From the NCBI GenBank assembly GCA_002310035.1, contig DBYC01000048.1, positions 1-35,533 of the forward strand: a stretch of DNA of 35,533 nucleotides, in the 5' to 3' direction. A model generated the notes under the pieces. That model made no database searches. It was not told the origin of the DNA and saw only the letters and a list, made by a program, of their open reading frames with translations. Both the position numbers and the translations under genes were made by a program. This document shows positions 24,061-32,558 of the stretch, piece after piece (position 1 is the stretch's first letter; every line of letters begins with the position of its first letter). Source of the DNA: a bacterium UBP6_UBA1196. Its GTDB lineage: Bacteria > UBP6 > UBA1177.

Positions 24061-26919
24061 TTATTTGACGCTTATGCTGTAAAAACCGTCCCAGCCGGCG
24101 GAAATGTAGACATTCTCGTCAAACAGCTGCGAATCGGAAATGCCGATATTGACCAAATTTGAATCATCCGAAATCTTTTTGGATTTTCCGTTTTTGTCAA
24201 TGTGGTTCAGCCCTTTAGCCGTGTTGACAAGAAGTCCTCCGTCTTTCACGACGCTGTAGTTATAGACATCGTCGAAAGATTCTTTGGCGAGCTCTTTTCC
24301 TGTTTCAGCCGAAACGAGCGAGATATCGAAATGTTCGTCGTTTCTGTAATAACAGACATTCCATTCTGTACCGTAAACCGAACTGATGAAGAAAACTTTG
24401 TCGTTTTTGACAACAGGGAACTCAACGACATATTCACTTTTTCCGTTTTCATATTTGTCGTAATAGCTCAAGCTCTTCTTTTTAACGACGCTGACAGCTG
24501 TTTTTTTGTCGTTGAGTTTGAGAATGTAGAAATCGGAAGAGTAGTCGTAACCCCAGCAGTCGTCTGCGTCGGTTTCAGCGCAGTCGTTGTAGTATCCATA
24601 GATTCTCGGAGTTTGCGAGTACAGATATTTTCCATCGTCGCTGATCCCGACCAGCTCGCCGGGGATGTTGACTCTTGCCTTCTGTTTCGGATTCGACGGG
24701 TCGCTGACATCGAACTGTACGGCATAGCAGTAATACTGGTCGCCGTCCTTTGATTCCTTTTTGAGTTTGCAGCCGCTCGACCAGAAAGTGTTCCCTGAGG
24801 CAAAGAGATTCCGTTCATAGCTCAGATTTTCGTAGTCGAAATCAAATATTGTCCTTTTTATTCCGTCAGCGGGTTTGTTCATGTCAAGGAAGTATATCTG
24901 GTTGTAATATATATAATCACTGGAGTAGAAAGCCATGACATTGTTTTCCGAAACAACCGGATAGCTGTTGTAGCGGAAAGATCCTTCAAACGGAAAATCG
25001 CCGATCTCCTTGAAATTTCCGTCATCAGTGAATTTCACGATCTTGATTTTCGGGCCGGATTCGTTCCAATCCTCCATTGCATAATCGTAATAATAGGAAG
25101 TGCCGTTGTAAATATAGGCGTATTTGCTGTTTTTCATCATTGTCATGCTGTAGTAATCGCTATAGTTTTCGAACGGTTTGCTTTCCCACAGTTTTTTGAG
25201 TTTTTTGTCATAAACGACAAGTTTCGAGTCGTTGAGGCTACAGAGGAATTTCCCGCATTTGTTGATTTCATAGACAAATTCGGCAAGGGTGAGTTCCGAG
25301 AGGATTTTAGGATCGTCTCTGTCGGTAGCGTCAGCTGTGACAAGGTGGTTTTCGCCGATGCTGAAAATAAGGTCCTGAATGGCAACGCCGCGTCTGATGT
25401 AGCTTGAAGAGTTGATAAATCCGCGAGTTTTCAGACCTTTGTCAAGGTCGAAATCAACGAAATAAAGCTTGTAGGTGCTATCCCACGCATCGCCGTAATC
25501 GGTGACCGGGAAAAGAATAAGTCCGAGATCATCGAAAATTTTGAATGCTTTCCAGTCGTAGTTCGCCTCGCTGTAACTGTAGCCCGAACCGATTTGTACG
25601 GTATCGATTTCCTTGGGATTTTTTGGATCCGAGACATCGTAAAGACTGATTTTCGAGTTGTTTCCGTCGCGTCCGACGGCAAGAAGCCTGGTTCCTCTCA
25701 CTTCAATGAAATCCGACCATCCGGGAACTTCAAGCTTGCCGAGCTCTTTCAGGTTTGCCGGGTCGGAAATGTCGATGATGTGAAGCGGATCCTGCTGGAA
25801 ATAAGTGACGGCATACATTCTGTCGCCCTCGAATTTCGTGCCGTAAAGCTGCTGGTTTGTCATGAAAATGAGTTTGTCGAGCCGTTCAATTTTTTCAGGA
25901 TCGCTGATATCGAAACTTTCGATAAAAGAATCGCCGTTGCCCCACTGCGAAGACGAGCTGACAGCGAAGAAAGTGTTGCCGACTTCGTGCATTTTCCAGC
26001 GGTCGCTCATAAATCCGTCAGTCTCAAACTCGGCTTTCTTTACGATTTTTCCTTCAGGATCGCTGATGTCGAACATCGTTACCGGATAACCTTCTTTGTA
26101 GTCTTCGTTCCAATAGTATGAGTCGGCTTCCGCGACATAAATCGATTTCTGCGAGACATAGAAAGTGTAGCTGACCCCTTCAAGGGTTTTTGAGTCGATT
26201 TCCTTTATGTGTTTCGGATCTTTGATGTTTATCGACTTGATCATGATCTGGTTCGCGCCCTCTGTTCCGCTTTCGCCTTCGCAATTGTTCCAGCTGTAGG
26301 CGTATTGTGTCGCCGCGACATAGATCACATCGCCGACCTGTCTTGAATCGGCGATCCAGCCGTCCATCTCGAAATCGCCGAGAATCTCAAGGTTTTCCGG
26401 ATCTTCGGTGTTGACGACAATGATTTTGGAATAGGTCCTGCCGTAATAATAGATTTCGCCGGAATCGTATTTTTCGTTTGTGTTGCTCACAAGAATATAG
26501 GCTCTGCCTTCCTGAAGATACATCTCGCCGACATACCCTTTGAATTTGACGGTGTCGAGAATCCTGAGGTTTTCCGGGTCGCTTATATCAACGGCAATCA
26601 AGCCCTTGTACTGGTTTGCGAGCCAGAGGACATTGCCTTTGCTGTCAAACTTGTAAATATCCGATTCGACGATTTCCCGTTCGGCATCGCCGCCGTTTTC
26701 ATCGCCTGCATCTTGTTCGGGTGCGGCTTCGCCGTCGGCAGTATTGGAATAATCTTCTTCGTCGCTGCTTTTGGAATGAGAGTTCCCTACAGTGACGAAT
26801 TCTTCGGTGCCGTCTCCCTGATATTCCTCTTTGTTGTCCGAATTACTGCTGTTGGAACATGCCTGAAAAAACATGACAGAAAGTGCCGAGATCAGAAAAA
26901 ACCTAAAAAACTTTGACAT
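24061..26919 (-). CDS. Lipoprotein with large beta-propeller domain (PF09826-like)
   Basis: This 952-residue protein begins with a lipoprotein signal (MSKFFRFFLISALSVMFFQAC) and an acidic, Ser/Asn-rich linker. The rest is a beta-propeller of the secreted Beta_propel type. At least nine repeats carry a signature like DISDPENLRILD (others: NTEDPENLEILG, NIKDPKHIKEID, DVSDPKNPKEID, DVSDPSNPKQKA), each followed by beta strands. The stretch LEVPGWSDFIEVRGTRLLAV, then SLYDVSDP and SEANYDWKAF, matches the family core closely. Such proteins are surface-exposed; the ligand is unknown. A strong AAGGAGGT site precedes the ATG. It lies 70 bases downstream of the outer-membrane barrel gene on the same strand and may be part of the same unit. 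Confidence 0.85.
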   Translation of the reverse strand: MSKFFRFFLISALSVMFFQACSNSSNSDNKEEYQGDGTEEFVTVGNSHSKSSDEEDYSNTADGEAAPEQDAGDENGGDAEREIVESDIYKFDSKGNVLWLANQYKGLIAVDISDPENLRILDTVKFKGYVGEMYLQEGRAYILVSNTNEKYDSGEIYYYGRTYSKIIVVNTEDPENLEILGDFEMDGWIADSRQVGDVIYVAATQYAYSWNNCEGESGTEGANQIMIKSINIKDPKHIKEIDSKTLEGVSYTFYVSQKSIYVAEADSYYWNEDYKEGYPVTMFDISDPEGKIVKKAEFETDGFMSDRWKMHEVGNTFFAVSSSSQWGNGDSFIESFDISDPEKIERLDKLIFMTNQQLYGTKFEGDRMYAVTYFQQDPLHIIDISDPANLKELGKLEVPGWSDFIEVRGTRLLAVGRDGNNSKISLYDVSDPKNPKEIDTVQIGSGYSYSEANYDWKAFKIFDDLGLILFPVTDYGDAWDSTYKLYFVDFDLDKGLKTRGFINSSSYIRRGVAIQDLIFSIGENHLVTADATDRDDPKILSELTLAEFVYEINKCGKFLCSLNDSKLVVYDKKLKKLWESKPFENYSDYYSMTMMKNSKYAYIYNGTSYYYDYAMEDWNESGPKIKIVKFTDDGNFKEIGDFPFEGSFRYNSYPVVSENNVMAFYSSDYIYYNQIYFLDMNKPADGIKRTIFDFDYENLSYERNLFASGNTFWSSGCKLKKESKDGDQYYCYAVQFDVSDPSNPKQKARVNIPGELVGISDDGKYLYSQTPRIYGYYNDCAETDADDCWGYDYSSDFYILKLNDKKTAVSVVKKKSLSYYDKYENGKSEYVVEFPVVKNDKVFFISSVYGTEWNVCYYRNDEHFDISLVSAETGKELAKESFDDVYNYSVVKDGGLLVNTAKGLNHIDKNGKSKKISDDSNLVNIGISDSQLFDENVYISAGWDGFYSISVK

Positions 26920-26989
26920 GGTTGACCTCCTTAAAAATGATCACAAACAATCTATTTTCGTCAAAACAGGAAAAAATGCAACAGGTTGC

Positions 26990-28846
26990 TTAGAAAACCA
27001 TTCCGAGATAAACGTTCAGGTAGTGGAAGAGGGTCGTTTCGTGTTCGTCGGTGTCAAGACCAGAGAAGGGGATGCCGATCTGGTATCTTGTACCCAGGCG
27101 CATTCCGCTTTTGTTCGCATAATCTATACCGATAAAAGGTTCGAGCGCGTTCGGAAGGCCTTTGCCTCCGAGAGAGTTGTTTTCTTTAAGAGCCATTGTG
27201 TAAGTGGTCCCGACATATCCTTTCAGGTCGTCAAGGAAGAAGTAAGTCGCTGTCAAACTTGCGTAGTAGCCGCCGGTAAATCTTCCCAGAAACTGATTCC
27301 AGAGAGCGGAATTGAAGTTGTAATCCTTGTTGAAGCGGAAATTCTCGACTGTGCGGTCGCTGTTAGTAGAAGAGTTGTTGACTGAATTTCCGGGGGTGTT
27401 CCAAGAATCGCCCTGAATATAGTCCGCATCGTCGGGAGATGCGATACCGGTCAGGAATCCCATGTGGAACTTTTTGGGGATTATGCGGTATTCCAGATCA
27501 GCCGCCCAGCCTACCATCTGAGCGTTGACCGATGCATCCTTGCCGTCGTCAAGCCTGATTTTGCCGATGCTTCCGGTAAGAAACGCAAGTTCTGTTTTGA
27601 AAGAGAAATTTTTGTAGTGCAGGTTCAGCCAAGCGTCAAGTTTCCAGAGTTTCGCGCTCTGCCCGGTGTATGCGTAGATTTTGTCGGGGTCGACGAATTT
27701 GTCGCCGGTCGGCTGGACATCGCCGCCGTCTTCTTCCGATTTGACCCATTCGCCGGTTGTGTCGCCTTTCCAGGAGAACATGACCATCGCGCCGACTTCG
27801 ACAACGGTTTTTTCGTTGAGAAGTTTGTTTTCAAGAACGGCCGGATCGTCTTCCTGCATTGTGAACATAAGGCTGACATTGAAGCCGTCGTCTTTCTGCG
27901 AAGCATCGATGAAATAATCGTGATATTTGTCGAGAAGTCCGGTTGAAGCAAGGTCGAAAGCGGGGATGATCTTGAATCCCATGATCGGGATCGTAAGCTG
28001 GATTCTGTCAAGATAGTTGCCGCTCGAAAGAGTGTTGAACTTGTTGCCGTCGCTGTAAAGGATCCCCAAGCCCCAGTGAAAAGGCATTCTTCCGACTTTG
28101 AGCTGTCCGATCGGTGTGTCAAAAACGCCCCAAAGACCTTCAAAAACGATGCTTGCCGAAGTCGCAAGCTGCGCATCCCGCATAAGTCCGTTCTCTTTCC
28201 TGTCGATTTCGTAGTTGTCTGCGCCCATCGCGGTGTTTCCGAAAATCGAGAGTTTCGTGTGGATCTCCATCGTTTCGGCGATGTTGATGACAGGTTCGAG
28301 GTGAAGTTTCAGCCATGCCCAGTTCAGAACATGCTCGTTCGTCGGGCTTGTGACCCTTTCGCCTGTGGTTTCGTCAGTCGAGACATTGTTTACGGTGTTC
28401 CGTGAAGCCATGTAGGGATTGTTTCCGCTGAGCTTCATGTTGTACGAAAATGTGTCGGCGACATTGAAATATCCGTAAAGTTCGAAATATTTTACGGGTT
28501 TGCCCTGCTGGATCTTGACAAGCGGAGCGTCATTTTTTTCGTCTTCGGCAACGAATTCCTGACCTTCCTGAAATTCCTCGACAGTTGCGGATTCACCGCT
28601 GTTTTCCGCGGGATTTTCCGGATCGCCTGCAGTTTCCTCCGTTTCGGATTTTGCTTCGGCCGGTTCTTCGGCAGGTTCTTCTGCCGGCTCTTCCTCCGGT
28701 TTTGCAGCGGCTTCAGGTGCTGCCGCCGGTTCCGCTGCAGCTTCGTCTGTTGTTTTGCCCGTATTTGCTTCTTCTTCAGCGGCTGTTTGCGGCAGAAGCT
28801 GGAAGCTGAAAGCGAAAACCATCAAAAAAACAAAGATTCTAGCCAT
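26990..28846 (-). CDS. Outer-membrane beta-barrel protein, TIGR04551-like
   Basis: This 618-residue protein starts with a signal peptide (MARIFVFLMVFAFSFQLLPQ), then a low-complexity Glu/Ala/Pro stretch to about residue 110 (repeated PAEEPAEE). The remainder looks like a large outer-membrane barrel: alternating strands with aromatic girdles (FELYGYFNVADTFSYNMKLS, LKLHLEPVINIAETMEIHTK, GQLKVGRMPFHWGLGILYSD) and a C-terminal Phe (YLNVYLGMVF), the usual barrel-assembly signal. The RMPxHWGLG motif and layout resemble the TIGR04551 family known from myxobacteria and relatives, so this is a moderate-confidence assignment. AGGAGG precedes the ATG. The ACT gene ends nine bases upstream on the same strand. 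Its role, perhaps porin-like, is unknown. Confidence 0.7.
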   Translation of the reverse strand: MARIFVFLMVFAFSFQLLPQTAAEEEANTGKTTDEAAAEPAAAPEAAAKPEEEPAEEPAEEPAEAKSETEETAGDPENPAENSGESATVEEFQEGQEFVAEDEKNDAPLVKIQQGKPVKYFELYGYFNVADTFSYNMKLSGNNPYMASRNTVNNVSTDETTGERVTSPTNEHVLNWAWLKLHLEPVINIAETMEIHTKLSIFGNTAMGADNYEIDRKENGLMRDAQLATSASIVFEGLWGVFDTPIGQLKVGRMPFHWGLGILYSDGNKFNTLSSGNYLDRIQLTIPIMGFKIIPAFDLASTGLLDKYHDYFIDASQKDDGFNVSLMFTMQEDDPAVLENKLLNEKTVVEVGAMVMFSWKGDTTGEWVKSEEDGGDVQPTGDKFVDPDKIYAYTGQSAKLWKLDAWLNLHYKNFSFKTELAFLTGSIGKIRLDDGKDASVNAQMVGWAADLEYRIIPKKFHMGFLTGIASPDDADYIQGDSWNTPGNSVNNSSTNSDRTVENFRFNKDYNFNSALWNQFLGRFTGGYYASLTATYFFLDDLKGYVGTTYTMALKENNSLGGKGLPNALEPFIGIDYANKSGMRLGTRYQIGIPFSGLDTDEHETTLFHYLNVYLGMVF

Positions 28847-28855
28847 AAAACCCTC

Positions 28856-29281
28856 CTATCTGACGATATCTTCAAGGGTTACGATTTTTATTTTGTTGGC
28901 AAGAAGGATCTCTTCCGTTGCGGCCATATCCCATGTTTTTATTGCAATCAAAGCCGAATGTTTACCGGATGCCAGAGTATAGATGTAATCGATGTTGACG
29001 TCGTTTTCGCTCAGAAGCCGCGCGATTTCAAGAAGTTCGCCCGGTTTGTCTTTCAAATCGACGACGATTATCTTCACGACATTGTGCGAAAGATCCATTT
29101 TTTTGAGGATTTCCGTCGTTTTTTTGGTGTCGCTGACGACAAGTCTGAGCTCGCCGAAAGCCGCGGTCTCGTTGATTGTAAGACCGAGAATATTGATGTT
29201 GCCTTCACTTATCGATTCAAGAATTTTCTTCAGAACACCGGGTTCATTCCTTAAAAGCACTGAAATCTGCTCAACTCTCAT
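28856..29281 (-). CDS. Tandem ACT domain protein
   Basis: This 141-residue protein consists of two ACT domains, about residues 1-68 (MRVEQISVLLRNEPGVLKKI and onward) and 69-141 (VVDLKDKPGELLEIARLLSE, then NDVNIDYIYTLAS). ACT domains are small ligand-binding folds, often for amino acids, that regulate metabolic enzymes. Stand-alone tandem ACT proteins (COG4747-like) are common and mostly uncharacterised. There is no enzymatic domain. GGAGG lies five bases before the ATG. It is followed nine bases later by the outer-membrane barrel gene, so it is probably the first gene of that unit, an unexpected pairing of a cytoplasmic sensor and envelope proteins. The intergenic region with traB (29282-29438) holds a possible TTGACA near 29330, with a less clear -10. 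Confidence 0.9.
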   Translation of the reverse strand: MRVEQISVLLRNEPGVLKKILESISEGNINILGLTINETAAFGELRLVVSDTKKTTEILKKMDLSHNVVKIIVVDLKDKPGELLEIARLLSENDVNIDYIYTLASGKHSALIAIKTWDMAATEEILLANKIKIVTLEDIVR

Positions 29282-29378
29282 TTATGCCTCCAACATAAAA
29301 AAACTGGAAAACATATCATCCAAAAACGCCTTATGTCAAAATATATTTGCAAAATCGCCGATTTTTCGCTCTCTTTGC

Positions 29379-29406
29379 TTTTGTTTTCGGAAAAATATGC
29401 TATAAA
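29379..29406 (+). promoter_or_regulatory. Possible extended -10 promoter for the TraB-family gene
   Basis: TATAAA (29401-29406) is preceded by TGC, giving an extended -10, and is followed by CCG and CCGTTTTTT as in other promoters here. The -35 at 16 bases (TTTTGT, 29379-29384) is poor. Confidence 0.4.
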
Positions 29407-29438
29407 CCGCCGTTTTTTTTGTCATTTGAGAGGAAAAA

Positions 29439-30632
29439 ATGCCAGTTGTCTCTTCAATCGAAAATCCGAAAAGCAATCTTAACAAAATAACTTTCGACGA
29501 CGGAAAAGTGCTTTATCTCATCGGCACGGCGCATGTTTCCGGCGATTCCGTCAACTTTGTCGAGGAGTGCATAACCGAATTCGAACCCGACACGGTCGCC
29601 GTCGAGCTCGACAAAAACAGGATGGACGCCCTCAAAAACCGCAAAAAGTTCGAAGAGACCGATATTTTCGACATTTTCAGGAAGAAAAAAGTCCTCTTCT
29701 TCACGGTCCAGCTCATGATGTCGAGCTATCAGAAAAAAATCGCCGAAAAAACAGGTTCCGCACCGGGATCGGAATTCAAAAAAGCGATCGAAATGGCGGA
29801 AGAAAAGGAGCTTAAACTTGTCAACGCAGACCGCGACATCTCGGTAACGCTGAGGCGCACTCTCAACTCGATGACATTCAGGGAAAAGGTGAAATTCATC
29901 ACCGGAATGCTTTTCGGCGACGACAAGGATGTTGACGAGAAGGCGATCGAAGATCTCAAGAAAGGCGACATGCTGATGCAGCTCATCGGCGAGATGCAGG
30001 ACGAGTTTCCTTCGCTCAAACGGACGATCCTTGACGAAAGAGATCGCTATCTGGCGGCAAATATAGCGCAGAATTTAGGCGAAAAAACTGTCGCGGTAGT
30101 AGGAGCGGCGCATGTTCCCGGCATTTTGCGCAGACTTCAGGAAGAAAAACCGGCTGAAGACAGCCTCGAAGACATAAACTTCGTTCCCAAAGGCTCCAAA
30201 GTCACGAAACTCGTTCCGTGGCTCATCCCGCTTGCGATCATCGCGATGTTCGTCTACGGATTTTTCAAAGGGAATGCGCCTGACACGCTTGAAGCCGCGA
30301 TGTGGTGGGTTTTGATAAACGGCACTCTTTCGGCTCTCGGTTGCGCACTTGCTTTCGGGCATCCGCTCACGATTTTAGCCGGATTTGTCGCAGCTCCCAT
30401 AACGAGTCTCAACCCCACGATCGGAGCCGGGATCGTAACGGGCTTGGTCCAGCTTTACCTCGTCAGACCTAAAGTCCTCGACCTGCAGAACCTCTCGCAG
30501 GATACCACAAAACTCAAAGGGTGGTGGAAAAACAAAATCTCGCGCGCCCTTCTTGTTTCGTTATTTTCTTCGATCGGCAGCGCGATAGGAACTTTCGCCG
30601 CACTGCCTTTCCTCATGAAACTGCTGATGTGA
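29439..30632 (+). CDS. TraB/PrgY family protein with C-terminal membrane helices
   Basis: This 397-residue protein belongs to the TraB family, named after the enterococcal pheromone-shutdown proteins TraB and PrgY and widespread in archaea, bacteria and eukaryotes. The GTAH motif lies at residues 29-32 (LYLIGTAHVSGDSV), with AVELDKNRMDAL shortly after and a second GAAHVPGIL near residue 220. These histidines and acidic residues are thought to form a metal site of a possible protease fold. Four hydrophobic segments fill about residues 255-397 (LIPLAIIAMFVYGFF, WWVLINGTLSALGCALAFG, ILAGFVAAPITSLNP and a final one). GAGAGG lies upstream of the ATG. truA follows seven bases later and is probably co-transcribed. 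The substrate is unknown. Confidence 0.88.
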   Translation: MPVVSSIENPKSNLNKITFDDGKVLYLIGTAHVSGDSVNFVEECITEFEPDTVAVELDKNRMDALKNRKKFEETDIFDIFRKKKVLFFTVQLMMSSYQKKIAEKTGSAPGSEFKKAIEMAEEKELKLVNADRDISVTLRRTLNSMTFREKVKFITGMLFGDDKDVDEKAIEDLKKGDMLMQLIGEMQDEFPSLKRTILDERDRYLAANIAQNLGEKTVAVVGAAHVPGILRRLQEEKPAEDSLEDINFVPKGSKVTKLVPWLIPLAIIAMFVYGFFKGNAPDTLEAAMWWVLINGTLSALGCALAFGHPLTILAGFVAAPITSLNPTIGAGIVTGLVQLYLVRPKVLDLQNLSQDTTKLKGWWKNKISRALLVSLFSSIGSAIGTFAALPFLMKLLM

Positions 30633-30639
30633 GTCCGGA

Positions 30640-31428
30640 ATGTATGTTCTGACTTTAGCTTTTTGCGGAAGAAATTACCACGGCTGGCAGTCGCAGGAAA
30701 ACGCGGTAACTGTTCAGCGCGTACTGAAAGATGTCGTTTCGGAGATCTTCCGTACCGAAACCCCTTTCCCGTCAGGCTGCAGCAGGACTGATGCTGGTGT
30801 CCATGCCCTTGAATTTATCGCGACAGTGCCGGAACTCCGCAATATTCCGCCGGAAAATTTCAGAAAAGGGCTCAATTCGCTTCTTCCGGGTGACATCCGT
30901 GTGACAAAAGTCGAAAAAGTTGAAGGGAACCATGACGGGCGGGAATTTGTTGCCGGAAAGCACTACCGCTACATGATCTGCACAAAACCTGTTTCGTCGC
31001 CGTTCGCGGCGGATTTTTCGTGGCACAGCGGATATGCGCTTGATATTGCCAAAATGAAAGAGGCAATAGCTCATTTTGTCGGGATCCACGATTTTGCCTC
31101 TTTTATGGCGGCCGGAAGCGATGTCAAAACGACAGTCCGCACCGTCCACAAGGCAAAGATCACCGAATTTGAGGGATATTTGGCTCTCGATTTTTCGGGT
31201 GACGGCTTTTTGAAGCACCAGATCCGCATAATGGCGGGAACTCTGGCAAGTGTCGGCCGCGGAAGGATCGAACCTTACGAAATTCCGGGGCTCATCGAAG
31301 CAAAAAACCGCAATCTCGTGCCGCACACTCTGCCAGGAAGCGGACTTTTTCTCTACAAACTTTTCAGAACGCCCGAAGAGCTGCTTTCATACGAATTTCC
31401 CTATAATTTTGAAGGGATGGTCTGGTAA
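30640..31428 (+). CDS. truA: tRNA pseudouridine(38-40) synthase
   Basis: TruA converts uridines 38-40 of the tRNA anticodon arm to pseudouridine. The 262-residue protein is normal in length. It begins MYVLTLAFCGRNYHGWQSQE, where YHGWQ is the family start, and has the catalytic Asp in GCSRTDAGVHAL near residue 50. Further signatures are HDFASFMAAG with SDVKTTVRTV and FLKHQIRIMAGTLASVGRG. The ATG has only a weak ribosome site and lies seven bases after the TraB-family stop, which suggests coupling. The next gene is convergent and begins 12 bases after the stop. Alternative start Met codons lie close together, so the exact start could shift by one or two codons. Confidence 0.95.
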   Translation: MYVLTLAFCGRNYHGWQSQENAVTVQRVLKDVVSEIFRTETPFPSGCSRTDAGVHALEFIATVPELRNIPPENFRKGLNSLLPGDIRVTKVEKVEGNHDGREFVAGKHYRYMICTKPVSSPFAADFSWHSGYALDIAKMKEAIAHFVGIHDFASFMAAGSDVKTTVRTVHKAKITEFEGYLALDFSGDGFLKHQIRIMAGTLASVGRGRIEPYEIPGLIEAKNRNLVPHTLPGSGLFLYKLFRTPEELLSYEFPYNFEGMVW

Positions 31429-31440
31429 AATCCGAGTCTG

Positions 31441-32199
31441 TTAAATTTTTTTCGATGGTTTTTTTAGCAGAAAATCGGGTTTCTGGTTGTATAATGCCTT
31501 GAAAATGTTGTTTTTGGCAGTTTTGTCGTGCCGATAGATGTCTTCCAGAAGCGAACGGATGAAGGCGCGTTCGGAGACTTTTCCGAAAGGGCATCCTGCA
31601 TCAAAAATTTTGAGGCCTGTGTTTGCGGCTTCGGCAACGACGGAACTTTCCCTGATGTAGACCATCGGCCTGATTATGCGGTATTTTCCGCCAAAAAACG
31701 GGTTCACGGGCTTCATTGCCTCAAGCGTTCCGTTGAAAAAAAGGTTCATCATAAAGGTCTGGACGAAGTCGTCGCGGTGATGGCCGAAAGCTATTGTGTT
31801 TGCCCCGATCTCGTCGGCTAAATCGAAAAGGGCGAGCCGTCTTGTTCTTGAGCAGAGATAGCATGCCTGTTTTTTCTCGGCGGCCATGATTTTTTCGAGT
31901 GATTTTGTGATTTCAAAAAATTTCACGCCGAGATTTTCGCTGAATCCGCGCAGATATTCGGAGATTTCATTATCTTTCGGAAAGCCCATCTTCACGAAAA
32001 CCGCCGAAATTTTATAGTCGTTTGTTGTCTGCACTTTTTTCCGGGCTAAAAGTCTGAGCAGCATCGAGCTGTCCTTGCCGCCCGAAAGACCGACAAGAAT
32101 ATGATCGCCCGGATTTATCATGCCGTAGTCGGCGATTGCCGCCTCAAGCAGTTTGTGCATGCTTAAAAAACACTTGCTTTCCTTTGTGCCGCCGTTCAT
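31441..32199 (-). CDS. TtcA/TilS-family PP-loop ATPase, probable tRNA 2-thiocytidine-type enzyme
   Basis: Enzymes of this group adenylate a tRNA base with a PP-loop and insert sulfur. The start at 32199 (252 residues) is chosen because GGAGG lies four bases before it and the promoter at 32219-32246 leaves too little room for the longer form. The PP-loop is SGGKDS at 39-44. Cys113 and Cys116 (CYLCSRTRR) form the CxxC, and Cys203 (AGCPFGKVSERAF) is a third Cys. These three fit the iron-sulfur cluster ligands of TtcA. HHRDD (140-144) is the second ATP motif. The residue order is TtcA-like; the CPFGKVS form differs from E. coli TtcA, so the exact position modified is unsure. It is convergent with truA. 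Confidence 0.85.
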   Translation of the reverse strand: MNGGTKESKCFLSMHKLLEAAIADYGMINPGDHILVGLSGGKDSSMLLRLLARKKVQTTNDYKISAVFVKMGFPKDNEISEYLRGFSENLGVKFFEITKSLEKIMAAEKKQACYLCSRTRRLALFDLADEIGANTIAFGHHRDDFVQTFMMNLFFNGTLEAMKPVNPFFGGKYRIIRPMVYIRESSVVAEAANTGLKIFDAGCPFGKVSERAFIRSLLEDIYRHDKTAKNNIFKALYNQKPDFLLKKPSKKI

Positions 32200-32218
32200 A
32201 ACGCCTCCAAAACGCACC

Positions 32219-32246
32219 ATTATAAATAAAGCGCAGTATTCGACAA
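32219..32246 (-). promoter_or_regulatory. Sigma70-type promoter for the TtcA-like gene
   Basis: On the minus strand TTGTCG (32241-32246), 16 bases and a perfect TATAAT (32219-32224) are followed by GGT and GCGTTTT, immediately ahead of the GGAGG ribosome site. The leader would be only about 12 bases. Confidence 0.65.
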
Positions 32247-32368
32247 AAAAATTGTGCACTGTATCCGGAACATGAAAACAGCTTTCAATGCAGGCCCCGC
32301 GGTTTGCCGGCGTAACCGTCCGTTTTAATTAAAAAAAACGCTTTTCTTTAAAAAAAATCACTTTTTAT

Positions 32369-32396
32369 TTGACTTTTTGGCTCAAATGTGTATATT
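32369..32396 (+). promoter_or_regulatory. Promoter for tRNA-Asn
   Basis: TTGACT (32369-32374), a 16-base spacer and TATATT (32391-32396) are followed by TGC and GCCCGTTTG. The predicted start, near 32403, leaves a leader of about 38 bases before the tRNA. The GC-rich sequence between -10 and start resembles the discriminator of stable-RNA promoters. Confidence 0.6.
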
Positions 32397-32440
32397 TGCG
32401 CCCGTTTGAGTTCGTTACATTTGATCCAATTTTTTGAGGT

Positions 32441-32516
32441 TCCTCGTTAGCTCAGTCGGTAGAGCGGGTGGCTGTTAACCACTAGGTCGGCGGTTCAAGT
32501 CCGTCACGAGGAGCCA
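32441..32516 (+). tRNA. tRNA-Asn (anticodon GTT), CCA encoded
   Basis: The 76-base sequence folds as a cloverleaf. The acceptor stem pairs TCCTCGT with ACGAGGA, the D arm is GCTC/GAGC, and the anticodon stem GGTGG/CCACT holds the loop CTGTTAA with anticodon GTT at 32474-32476 (Asn). The T arm has GGTTCAAGTCC. The discriminator is G and the CCA end is encoded (32514-32516). A run of eight T residues follows directly (32517-32524) and could help end transcription. Its own promoter lies upstream. Confidence 0.95.
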
Positions 32517-32558
32517 TTTTTTTTGCCTAAATCGGGCGGTTTTCAGGAAAATTTCAGA

